Assembly: GCA_900767005.1 (NCBI GenBank)
Contig: CAAFXL010000105.1
Span: forward strand, 1 to 7,157
Origin: an uncultured Ruminobacter sp.
Lineage (GTDB): Bacteria; Pseudomonadota; Gammaproteobacteria; Enterobacterales; Succinivibrionaceae
Direction of reading: 5' to 3'
DNA: 7,157 nt
Shown here: positions 1 to 5,948 of the stretch, piece after piece
Layout: the number at the start of each line of letters is the position of its first letter
Position numbering within the stretch: position 1 is the stretch's first letter
Notes under the pieces: model-generated
What the model was told of the DNA's origin: nothing
The model's input: only the letters and a program-made list of their open reading frames with translations
Database searches by the model: none
Position numbers and translations under genes: made by a program

Positions 1-14
1 AACTTGAGATACAT

Positions 15-40
15 ATCAATCCGTTCGGGTTGATTTTTTT
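15..40 (+). terminator. Intrinsic terminator at the left edge
   Basis: An 8-pair stem (15-22 with 27-34, one G-T wobble) closes on a GTTC tetraloop and is followed directly by a T tract to base 40. This is a classic rho-independent terminator on the + strand. It would end transcription of a gene lying to the left of the window and insulate the small gene that follows. The upstream gene is not visible. Confidence 0.65.
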
Positions 41-81
41 GTGTTTACAAAAGAATTAACAAGGAAAGGATGGTGCATTTT

Positions 82-357
82 ATGATAAAGTTTACTACAC
101 AAGAGTTAGAAATGGAAAGTAATTTAAAACAACGTATTGAGTTTATTTGTGAATTTTGCCACGTTACTCCAAAGATTATCAACGGTAGTATCAAACGAAT
201 AAATAATACTAACTTGAACTACTTAGAACCACACAAAATCATTGTAAATAATATTACTTTTCTTGCATTTAACTATTCTACTGATATTTATGTGGGTAAT
301 TTAAGTAAAAAAATTAAATTAGTAGAACTAGAAGATTACATAAAGAATATGGCTTAA
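82..357 (+). CDS. Hypothetical protein, 91 residues
   Basis: I do not recognise this protein. It is small and soluble-looking, lysine- and asparagine-rich, with one CxxC pair (C23, C26) and no membrane segment or signal peptide. An in-frame ATG also exists at base 70, but I prefer the ATG at 82. The purine tract 65-73 (AAAGGATGG) is a good ribosome binding site 8 bases before 82 and would overlap a start at 70. The recombinase gene uses the same AAAGGATGG sequence before its ATG. The gene lies between a terminator and the recombinase promoter, so it is probably part of the mobile element. Small proteins beside large serine recombinases are sometimes recombination directionality factors, but nothing in this sequence shows that role. 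A real gene is likely because the frame is open, well initiated and isolated. Confidence 0.55.
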   Translation: MIKFTTQELEMESNLKQRIEFICEFCHVTPKIINGSIKRINNTNLNYLEPHKIIVNNITFLAFNYSTDIYVGNLSKKIKLVELEDYIKNMA

Positions 358-383
358 ACACTAATAAACTTGAGCAAATGATA

Positions 384-412
384 TTGACTTTTTCTCTTAA
401 AAACTTTATTAT
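384..412 (+). promoter_or_regulatory. Promoter of the recombinase leader
   Basis: TTGACT at 384-389 and TATTAT at 407-412 are separated by exactly 17 bases, each one mismatch from the sigma-A consensus. Transcription would start near base 419. That gives an untranslated leader of about 150 bases before the recombinase start codon at 568, and the leader contains two inverted repeats. Confidence 0.6.
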
Positions 413-440
413 ATATGGCAAATAAAGAGTTATTTACCTG

Positions 441-470
441 CCAAATCTTTTTAATGGGGTTATGATTTGG
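441..470 (+). repeat. Inverted repeat in the recombinase leader
   Basis: CCAAATC (441-447) and GATTTGG (464-470) form a perfect 7-base inverted repeat around a 16-base loop. It sits between the promoter and the leader terminator. It could be an RNA stem or a protein-binding operator; nothing seen decides between them. Confidence 0.4.
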
Positions 471-500
471 AAGTACACAATTTAGATAATGTAAAGTTAA

Positions 501-549
501 AGAGATAAAGGTAGTAGATGTATCTATGGCTTTTATCTCTTATTTTTTT
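501..549 (+). terminator. Terminator or attenuator just before the recombinase gene
   Basis: AGAGATAAA (501-509) pairs perfectly with TTTATCTCT (532-540). Further pairing is possible inside (G510 with C530, and a small TAGA/TCTA hairpin), and TATTTTTTT follows at 541-549. It lies downstream of the 384-412 promoter and immediately upstream of the recombinase ribosome binding site (551-560). It would therefore either release a short RNA of about 130 bases or act as an attenuator controlling readthrough into the recombinase gene. Confidence 0.55.
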
Positions 550-567
550 AGAAAGGATGGTAAGAAT

Positions 568-2502
568 ATGGATAATGAAAAGAAATTATGTGGACTATAT
601 TTGAGAGTTAGCACGGAAGATCAAGCCCGTGAGGGTTTTAGTCTTCCAGAACAAAAAGAACGATTAGAACAATTTTGTAAGTTTAAAGGTTATGAGATAG
701 TAGATTATTATGAGGATGCTGGAATAAGTGCTAAAACAGGTAATTTAAGGCCTGAATTTGAAAGACTTAAAGAAGATATTAAATCAAAGAAAATCAACAC
801 CATAGTGGCTTTAAAACTAGATAGAATAACAAGAAGTATCTTTGACTGGGAAAAGTTAATGACATTTTTAGAAGAAAATGATGCCTATTTGGACTGTGCT
901 AATGATGAAATCAATACTACTAATGCTAATGGTAAAATGATTTCAAGACTTTTAATGAGTGTTAGTCAAAATGAAATAGAAAGAACAAGCGAAAGAACTA
1001 AAATCGGTTTAGCAGGTGCGATTAAACAAGGACATATTCCTAGTCAAGCACCACTAGGTTATAAACACGAAGATAAAAAGTTAGTAATTGATTACTCTAC
1101 TAAAGATATAGTAGAAAGAATATTTAATCTTTATTATCAAGGAAACTCTTATCAAACTATATCTAATATACTAAATGAAGAAAAAGTATTAGGTAAAACA
1201 AACTGGCGAGATTCATCTATAACTGCCATACTTGAAAATGAAGTCTATAAAGGTGACTTCGTTCATGGCAAAAGAACAAAACATCCTACTTATTATCAAG
1301 ATGTAGTTGAGCCAATAGTGAGTAAAGAATTATGGGAAGAATGCCAAATGCAAAAGAAAAAGAACTCACGAAGTTATCAAAGAACATTAACATATTTATT
1401 CTTACAAAAACTTACTTGCCCTAAATGCGGTCGTCTAATGGGTGGAAAAGCAACTAAAAAGAAAAATGGTAATGTTTATTATTACTACTATTGTACTGAT
1501 TGCAAAGTAAATTTAAAGGAAAATGTTATAAGTGAATACTTTGATGATTTTGTTCAAGAGTTAGTTGAGTATGATAGTGTTGTTAATCAATTCTTCCTAC
1601 CAATGATTAAACAAAAATTTGATGAACCTAGAGAGCAATTAGAGAAAGAGATACTAAAACAAAATGATAAGTTAGAACGAATTAGAAAAGCATATATTGA
1701 AGGTGCATTTGATTTAAAAGTTTATAATGAAGAAAAGAAAATTGTAGAAGATGCTATTACAAAATTAAATAATGAACTAACCGATACCCAAAATTGTGAA
1801 GAACTTAACTTTACTCCCCAAGATATACTTTTAAAGCGTGATATTGATTATATCAATAGGGTTAAGTTAAAAGATGAATATAAGGCAAGAACTAGAACTT
1901 GGAAAGAATACACTAGAGAAGAAAAGTCAGATTTAATTATGAGATATGTAGATGAGATAAAATTAAAACAAAAGAATAGTTTAATCTATGTTGATGAAAT
2001 ACTATTTAGAGAAAGTATTTGTAAACCTTGTAATGAATTATTTGATAAAGGTTATATTGATATTAAAACCCCTGCCATATTTGGTAATTTAGTTGGTGAA
2101 TTAAGATTTAGTAATTATCTTCCTGAAGAAGAAGTTGGTAAGCATATAATGAGATTAAGGCAATACTATGATGTAGGTTATGAAGAAGCAACATACTATG
2201 TAGAAGATAGAGTTTTCTACTTTAACTTTATAAGAGATGATCGAGCCATAGTAAGAATATTTCCTCTTGAAGATTATTGCAAAATAGATCCTGATATAAA
2301 AATGAAAGAATATAAATATGGAATTATCTATATTCGTGGAAAAGATGAGTTTCAAATGGAAGATGTAAATTCAGCATTTAATTATATACCTGATGAAACC
2401 AATGATAGTGTTATCTATATGAAAGAACCTGTTCCCATTGAAATTGGTGTTAAACCTGCAAATATGGAAACATTAAGAGATGATACTTTAGTAGAAGAAT
2501 AA
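568..2502 (+). CDS. Large serine recombinase (integrase/excisionase), 644 residues
   Basis: Probable site-specific DNA recombinase that integrates and excises the element through a phosphoserine intermediate. The N-terminal resolvase fold runs from about residue 6 to 155: YLRVSTEDQ carries the nucleophile S15 and R13, and LKLDRITRS (83-90) carries the conserved arginines. The recombinase DNA-binding domain spans about 160-275. A zinc ribbon follows with CPKC (284-287) and CTDC (309-312), then a coiled coil at about 350-405. Residues from about 474 to the end are an acidic extension that I do not recognise. This makes the protein longer than the roughly 500-550 residues common in the family. 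The frame opens at 526, but that ATG lies inside a terminator hairpin. The ATG at 568 has AAAGGATGG (552-560) 7 bases upstream and gives a normal N-terminus. The architecture is of the kind seen in TnpX/Tn4451-type elements; the subfamily is inference. Confidence 0.93.
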   Translation: MDNEKKLCGLYLRVSTEDQAREGFSLPEQKERLEQFCKFKGYEIVDYYEDAGISAKTGNLRPEFERLKEDIKSKKINTIVALKLDRITRSIFDWEKLMTFLEENDAYLDCANDEINTTNANGKMISRLLMSVSQNEIERTSERTKIGLAGAIKQGHIPSQAPLGYKHEDKKLVIDYSTKDIVERIFNLYYQGNSYQTISNILNEEKVLGKTNWRDSSITAILENEVYKGDFVHGKRTKHPTYYQDVVEPIVSKELWEECQMQKKKNSRSYQRTLTYLFLQKLTCPKCGRLMGGKATKKKNGNVYYYYYCTDCKVNLKENVISEYFDDFVQELVEYDSVVNQFFLPMIKQKFDEPREQLEKEILKQNDKLERIRKAYIEGAFDLKVYNEEKKIVEDAITKLNNELTDTQNCEELNFTPQDILLKRDIDYINRVKLKDEYKARTRTWKEYTREEKSDLIMRYVDEIKLKQKNSLIYVDEILFRESICKPCNELFDKGYIDIKTPAIFGNLVGELRFSNYLPEEEVGKHIMRLRQYYDVGYEEATYYVEDRVFYFNFIRDDRAIVRIFPLEDYCKIDPDIKMKEYKYGIIYIRGKDEFQMEDVNSAFNYIPDETNDSVIYMKEPVPIEIGVKPANMETLRDDTLVEE

Positions 2503-2538
2503 TAAGATATTTTTACTAACTTTTTCTCAAAAAAGTTA

Positions 2539-2596
2539 TAACAAACGAGGCAAGTTTTGTTGTCGTAAGACAATGAAAGTGGCGAAGCGTTTGTTA
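2539..2596 (+). repeat. Two-tier hairpin with GTAA tetraloop
   Basis: TAACAAACG (2539-2547) pairs with CGTTTGTTA (2588-2596). Inside it a 10-pair helix (2555-2564 with 2569-2578, two G-T wobbles) closes on GTAA at 2565-2568, a GNRA-type loop in RNA. The strands between the helices, around AGGCAAG and GTGGCGAAG, form a purine-rich asymmetric internal loop. Stacked helices with a GNRA loop suggest an RNA fold more than a plain protein-binding palindrome. Confidence 0.6.
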
Positions 2597-2600
2597 AAAA

Positions 2601-2653
2601 GACTTATGTAATTTTGTTTTATTACGAAGTTTTAAAACATTATGAAGTAAGTC
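2601..2653 (+). repeat. Nested inverted repeats
   Basis: GACTTA (2601-2606) and TAAGTC (2648-2653) enclose GTAAT (2608-2612) / ATTAC (2621-2625) and the perfect 10-base palindrome GTTTTAAAAC (2629-2638). The nesting would allow a three-way junction in RNA or a cruciform-prone segment in DNA. Confidence 0.45.
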
Positions 2654-2657
2654 CAAA

Positions 2658-2680
2658 GGGTTCTAGGGAAGCCCTAGCCC
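2658..2680 (+). repeat. GC-rich hairpin
   Basis: CTAGGG (2663-2668) and CCCTAG (2672-2677) are separated only by AAG, and an outer GGG (2658-2660) and CCC (2678-2680) extend the pairing past a two-base bulge. It is the most G+C-rich spot in the non-coding DNA here. There is no following T tract, so it is not a terminator. Confidence 0.6.
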
Positions 2681-2683
2681 ACG

Positions 2684-2713
2684 AGGTAATTTTGATGGTA
2701 CGTCAAAATACCT
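2684..2713 (+). repeat. Long hairpin ahead of the relaxase operon
   Basis: AGGTAATTTTGA (2684-2695) pairs with TCAAAATACCT (2703-2713) with a single bulged A around the loop TGGTACG. It is followed directly by AGGGGG. A long imperfect hairpin a short way upstream of a relaxase operon is typical of an oriT recognition arm; no T tract follows. Confidence 0.55.
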
Positions 2714-2773
2714 AGGGGGTTAAACATTTTGACAAAGCCAAAATAAGTTTAAAATAAGGAGTGTGATTTATAT

Positions 2774-2986
2774 ATGGATTTTGAATATAAAAAGGAATTT
2801 TATAATTTAAAATATGGTAAATGCTATCTAATTGATGAGAAAGAAAACTTGTATTTAATCTATGCTAATAAGTGTTTTAATCACTATATCGTTTGTACCT
2901 ATATTGAGCCAAACTCTAATGTAATGATGAATCAAGAGTTCTTCCCTACTTTAGAAGATGCAAAAAAATATTTTAATAAAAAATAA
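2774..2986 (+). CDS. Hypothetical protein, 70 residues, encoded before the relaxase
   Basis: I do not recognise this family. The protein is small, rich in tyrosine and lysine, and has no membrane segment. It seems to be mainly beta-strand (about residues 12-50, alternating hydrophobic residues such as YLIYANK and YIVCTYI) followed by a short C-terminal helix (about 59-70, TLEDAKKYFNKK). AAGGAG at 2756-2761 precedes the ATG by 12 bases, a little further than usual. The stop codon is 15 bases before the relaxase start and both read in the same direction, so the two are almost certainly co-transcribed. A relaxase accessory or oriT-binding protein is conceivable from position alone, but no helix-turn-helix or ribbon-helix-helix is evident. 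Confidence 0.65.
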   Translation: MDFEYKKEFYNLKYGKCYLIDEKENLYLIYANKCFNHYIVCTYIEPNSNVMMNQEFFPTLEDAKKYFNKK

Positions 2987-3001
2987 GGGGGTTGATATTT
3001 T

Positions 3002-4393
3002 ATGAACGAATTATCTTATTCACTACATTTAGGTAGTGATAAAAATAGAAAGCCATCATCAAAAAATATGGCAAAGAATAATGCTTCTGGTTCTACTTCT
3101 CTATCTAACAATGCTATTCAAAATGCAAAGCAATTATCAAGAGTAGATAAACATAACTATCGTAAGTATGATAATAATAGTGAACTTATAGAAATAATAA
3201 AAGGTACTACTTCTCTTTATGATGATGTTAAAAATCTCTATTTAGAAGAATTTGAAGAAGCAAGACTTGAATATAACAAAGAACAAGAAAACAAAGGTAG
3301 AAATGATAGGAAGATTACTGATTATTTTAAAAAGATAAGTGATAATTCTAAAAACGATCTGGCTTGTGAGATTATCATAGAACTTGGCGATAAGAAATAC
3401 TGGGATACTAAAGATGATAAGTTTAAGCATAAAATGACTAATGTATTTAAAGAACAACTTAACGATTTACAAGAGTTAGTACCTGATTTTAAAATAGCGA
3501 GTGGGATTATTCATTATGATGAAACTAGCCCACATCTTCATATTGTAGGTGTTCCAATAAAATATAAAAGTAAAAATGGTATGTCTAAACAGGTTGGTAA
3601 AGGTGATGTTTTCACAAGAGATAGTCTTCGTACTATTCAAGATAAAATGAGAACTTTATGTATTGCTAGTTTCAATAAAGAATATGGTCTTAACAATATT
3701 TTAAAGAAGAAAGAAAAAGGTAGAAATAAAGACATCAATGTTAAAGATATGACTAACTATCAAGCAATGAAAGAAGAACTTAGCAAAAATAAGGAAACAC
3801 TAGAAATTGCCAGTAAAAAGTCTAATGAACTTGATAAAACTACTAATGATATTAAAGATACTATCAATAATCTTAAAAAAACGCCAATAGTTAAAAATAC
3901 CTACACTATTTCAGAAAGTGATAGGAATAAAATCATTGATTATGTTGATAAAGTACAAGATACTAACAAAGATTTCAAAAAGACTGAAATGCTATCAGTA
4001 ACATTAAATAATGTAGATACTGAACTTCAAGAAAATAGAGAAAAAATTAAAATACTGGCTGAAAACAATAAGGCATTATCGCTTAAAGTCGATACTTTAT
4101 CTAAAAATATTGATAATAAAAACAAAGAGATTAAAGAGTTAAAAAGTGATAATAAGCACTTACAAGAAATGGTAGATTATTTCAAAAATCTATTTAGTCG
4201 ATTAGTAAAATTCATTAAAAATAAGATGTTTGGAAAAGAGAAAGAACGAGAAGATTATTGGAAAGTATCAAAAGATATGTACGAACACGGAATATTTAGT
4301 GATGATACTATTGAATCAATTAAAGATGATTATGTTTGGAATAAGGAAAATAACAAACGCAAAGACAAAGGTCGAGATGACTTTGAATTATAA
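3002..4393 (+). CDS. MobV-family relaxase (Mob/Pre type), 463 residues
   Basis: Nicks one strand at the origin of transfer, stays bound to the 5' end and pilots the DNA through a helper conjugation machine. The relaxase domain covers about residues 1-235. Motif I shows an HN pair and arginine at HNYR (51-54), where MobV proteins carry the catalytic histidine region. Motif III is HYDETSPHLH (171-180), the metal-binding HxDExxPHxH signature. From about 255 to 395 there is a long lysine- and glutamate-rich coiled coil, typical of the dimerising C-terminus, then a charged tail. The length is close to the 494 residues of pMV158 MobM. AGGGGG (2986-2991) lies 10 bases before the ATG, and a terminator follows at 4420-4449. 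No coupling protein or secretion genes are nearby, so the element is mobilizable rather than self-transmissible. Confidence 0.92.
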   Translation: MNELSYSLHLGSDKNRKPSSKNMAKNNASGSTSLSNNAIQNAKQLSRVDKHNYRKYDNNSELIEIIKGTTSLYDDVKNLYLEEFEEARLEYNKEQENKGRNDRKITDYFKKISDNSKNDLACEIIIELGDKKYWDTKDDKFKHKMTNVFKEQLNDLQELVPDFKIASGIIHYDETSPHLHIVGVPIKYKSKNGMSKQVGKGDVFTRDSLRTIQDKMRTLCIASFNKEYGLNNILKKKEKGRNKDINVKDMTNYQAMKEELSKNKETLEIASKKSNELDKTTNDIKDTINNLKKTPIVKNTYTISESDRNKIIDYVDKVQDTNKDFKKTEMLSVTLNNVDTELQENREKIKILAENNKALSLKVDTLSKNIDNKNKEIKELKSDNKHLQEMVDYFKNLFSRLVKFIKNKMFGKEKEREDYWKVSKDMYEHGIFSDDTIESIKDDYVWNKENNKRKDKGRDDFEL

Positions 4394-4419
4394 TTTTTTC
4401 AGTAAGTTTTGTTAGTGAT

Positions 4420-4449
4420 GAATTACTTTATAAGTAGTTCTCTTTTTTA
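4420..4449 (+). terminator. Terminator of the relaxase operon
   Basis: A 9-pair stem (4420-4428 with 4432-4440, one G-T wobble, loop TAT) is followed by TCTTTTTTA. It starts 26 bases after the relaxase stop codon and separates the mobilization module from the downstream genes. Confidence 0.65.
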
Positions 4450-4461
4450 TCTAATGTACTA

Positions 4462-4488
4462 TTAAAAAGTCTTAAAAAGTAGTATAAT
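4462..4488 (+). promoter_or_regulatory. Promoter of the TrhA/kinase unit with tandem upstream motif
   Basis: A perfect TATAAT lies at 4483-4488, but no good -35 box is present at the right distance. Instead TTAAAAAGT occurs twice in tandem (4462-4470 and 4472-4480), exactly one helical turn apart, directly abutting the -10 region. That arrangement fits an activator or repressor site. Transcription would begin near 4495, just before the 20-base repeat. Confidence 0.5.
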
Positions 4489-4496
4489 TAGATTAC

Positions 4497-4516
4497 AAAA
4501 GTGATGCACAAATAAT
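4497..4516 (+). repeat. 20-base direct repeat, copy 1
   Basis: AAAAGTGATGCACAAATAAT recurs at 5949-5968 with a single C-to-T change. TAGTAT lies 17 bases before the start of this copy and 18 before the other. Here it is between the TATAAT and the ribosome binding site of the TrhA gene, so it would be the first part of the transcript. It may be an operator, an RNA element or a recombination remnant. Confidence 0.65.
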
Positions 4517-4533
4517 TTTAAGGAGGAGTTAAA

Positions 4534-5169
4534 TTGAATATTAAAATACCTAAATATAGTTTAAGTGAGGAATTAATAAATAGTATATCTCATGGTGTAG
4601 GAGGTATATTCAGTATAGTTGGCTTGATATTAATGCTTATTAGATGTAGTACTGCTTTAGAATATGTATGTATTAGTATATATGGAACGACTATGATTCT
4701 ACTTTATATTATGAGTTGCATATATCACGCTTTATCTCCTAGAATTACAGGCAAAAAAGTACTTCGGGTACTAGACCATTGCAATGTTTATTTATTAGTA
4801 TTAGGTACTTATATTCCAATATCTTTATTAGGAGTTAAAGGAGTTTTAGGTTGGGTGCTATTTGGTATAGTATGTAGTATTACGATACTAGGCATTGTAT
4901 TATCATCTATAAATATGGATAAACTTCAAGTATTTGAAGTTATATGTCATTTAATTAATGGTTGGAGTGTTTTAATTGGGATTAAATCTCTATATAAAAA
5001 TATTGGTATAGGAATATTATTTTTAATACTTGGAGGTTTAATGTATTCTATTGGAGCTATACTTTATGGAATTGGAGCCAAAAAGAAATATATGCACTCT
5101 GTGTTTCATTTCTTTTGCTTATTTGGTAGCTTATTTCACTTTATGGCTATATACAATCATGTTATTTAA
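4534..5169 (+). CDS. trhA: TrhA/hemolysin III-type membrane protein, 211 residues
   Basis: Seven-helix PAQR-superfamily integral membrane protein. Bacterial members are linked to membrane-lipid homeostasis; the old name hemolysin III does not establish a toxin. The family hallmarks are all present: EELINSISHGVGG near the N-terminus (12-24), SCIYHAL with H65, LDHCNVYLLVLGTYIP with D81 and H82 (80-95), and H188, H192 and H202 in HSVFHFFCLFGSLFHF. The conserved histidines and aspartate form the putative zinc site. Membrane helices lie at about 21-37, 43-64, 79-99, 103-123, 132-150, 156-181 and 187-207. Length is normal for the family. The start is TTG, chosen because AAGGAGGAG (4520-4528) sits just upstream and the N-terminus fits the family. 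The kinase-like gene follows after 22 bases, presumably in the same transcript. Confidence 0.92.
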   Translation: MNIKIPKYSLSEELINSISHGVGGIFSIVGLILMLIRCSTALEYVCISIYGTTMILLYIMSCIYHALSPRITGKKVLRVLDHCNVYLLVLGTYIPISLLGVKGVLGWVLFGIVCSITILGIVLSSINMDKLQVFEVICHLINGWSVLIGIKSLYKNIGIGILFLILGGLMYSIGAILYGIGAKKKYMHSVFHFFCLFGSLFHFMAIYNHVI

Positions 5170-5191
5170 TAAAAAGCGAGATGAATAAAAA

Positions 5192-5929
5192 ATGAATGAA
5201 GATTATGAAAAATACAAAATAAAGACAAATGAAAAACACAATAATGGAGGGACTTTATATTTAATTAATAATCTTTTATATAAATATTATGGAGGAATTA
5301 ATTATTTTATAGAAGAAAAAGAAAGAAATATAGATTTTCTTATAAAAAATCCTATTCCTAATACTCCTCAAATTATAAAAAAGTTAGTAAAAGATGGGCA
5401 ATTTTGTGGATATATTATGGAATATATTCCTGATTCTAGAACTTTAAGAGAAGGAATGAACGAAGATATTCCTGAAGATATTAAAATATCAATTATTGCA
5501 GATATATATCAAGCTTTAAGAGCAATTCATGTGTTAGGAGCTTGTCTAGGAGATATTCACATGGATAATTTTCTTTTTCAAGGAGATAAAGGTTTTATAA
5601 TAGATTTGGATGAAATAAGATTTGCTGGAGATGAGTTTAAATTTCGTGAATGCTATTTGATAAGAGAATTTAAAGATTCAGTAGTAAGTAAAATGGCTAC
5701 AAGAATTACGGATAATATAAAAGTAGCAATATGTTGTTTATCTTTTTTATATCAAATAGATTTAGAAGATATTATCATTAATGGTTCTTTGCAAGATGTA
5801 AAGGAAAAATTAAAATCTATTATTCCAATGTCGCAATATGAAACGATTGAAAAAGCTTTTGATTTAAATAATTTATTTTATTTAGATGAAATTATATGCA
5901 ATCAAGATTTAAATAAAAGAAAAATATAG
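5192..5929 (+). CDS. Protein-kinase-like phosphotransferase, 245 residues
   Basis: A compact bacterial kinase-fold protein, probably cytoplasmic; the substrate is unknown. A short N-lobe has NGGTLYLINNLLYKYY (18-33), where the strand pair and K31 fit a reduced glycine loop and ATP-anchoring lysine. E42 or E43 may be the helix C partner. GYIMEYIP (73-80) is the hinge. LGDIHMDNFLF (119-129) is the catalytic loop, with D121 as base and N126, and FIIDLDE (135-141) is the DFG-equivalent metal site with D138. The activation segment and C-lobe are short, and there is no membrane anchor or sensor domain. The HxD aspartate is preceded by glycine instead of arginine, as in aminoglycoside/choline kinase relatives. 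The ribosome binding site is weak (around GCGAG, 5176-5180), and a four-codon frame ATG-AAT-AAA-AAA-TGA at 5181-5195 overlaps the start codon as ATGA, suggesting coupled translation from the TrhA gene. Confidence 0.82.
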   Translation: MNEDYEKYKIKTNEKHNNGGTLYLINNLLYKYYGGINYFIEEKERNIDFLIKNPIPNTPQIIKKLVKDGQFCGYIMEYIPDSRTLREGMNEDIPEDIKISIIADIYQALRAIHVLGACLGDIHMDNFLFQGDKGFIIDLDEIRFAGDEFKFRECYLIREFKDSVVSKMATRITDNIKVAICCLSFLYQIDLEDIIINGSLQDVKEKLKSIIPMSQYETIEKAFDLNNLFYLDEIICNQDLNKRKI

Positions 5930-5948
5930 TTAGTATTTAAAAAAAGTT

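Larger units (their letters stand above)
2518..2744. other. Inverted-repeat-rich block, candidate origin of transfer or structured RNA
   Basis: This non-coding gap between the recombinase gene and the relaxase operon is unusually rich in inverted repeats. In order they are 2518-2525/2529-2537, 2539-2547/2588-2596 with an inner hairpin at 2555-2578, 2601-2606/2648-2653 with inner 2608-2612/2621-2625, the palindrome 2629-2638, 2658-2680, 2684-2695/2703-2713, and 2726-2731/2739-2744. MobV relaxases normally nick at an oriT with inverted repeats just upstream of their own gene, so this is the natural oriT candidate. I do not see the known pMV158-type nick sequence, so the assignment rests on position and structure. 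A structured non-coding RNA is the main alternative. Confidence 0.5.

Noticed and set aside
1..8. AACTTGAG at 1-8 and again at 367-374 as element-end repeats
   Set aside because: Only eight bases match and flanking sequences diverge at once.
387..396. ACTTTTTCTC at 387-396 repeated at 2519-2528, flanking the recombinase gene, considered as attachment-site cores
   Set aside because: Ten bases of low-complexity sequence in A+T-rich DNA can recur by chance; the first copy overlaps a promoter -35 and the flanks do not show the extended symmetry of serine-recombinase sites.
526..567. Upstream ATG start for the recombinase, adding 14 residues
   Set aside because: This ATG lies inside the terminator hairpin 501-540, has no ribosome binding site and encodes residues unlike a recombinase N-terminus; the ATG at 568 has a good site at 552-560.
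2155..2355. Minus-strand frames inside the recombinase, relaxase (3242-3457) and small membrane protein (6515-6778)
   Set aside because: All are antisense to strongly supported genes, lack ribosome binding sites and give low-complexity translations.
2503..2773. tRNA, CRISPR array or known riboswitch in the structured gap
   Set aside because: No cloverleaf, no regularly spaced repeats and no riboswitch consensus that I recognise are present.
4230..4415. 61-residue + strand frame overlapping the relaxase 3' end
   Set aside because: It is out of frame within the relaxase coding region and resembles no protein; the relaxase frame is clearly the coding one. The same holds for 6198-6428 inside the six-helix protein.
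4534..5169. Calling the hemolysin III-type protein a virulence toxin
   Set aside because: The family name is historical; most bacterial members are membrane-homeostasis proteins and nothing here indicates lytic activity.
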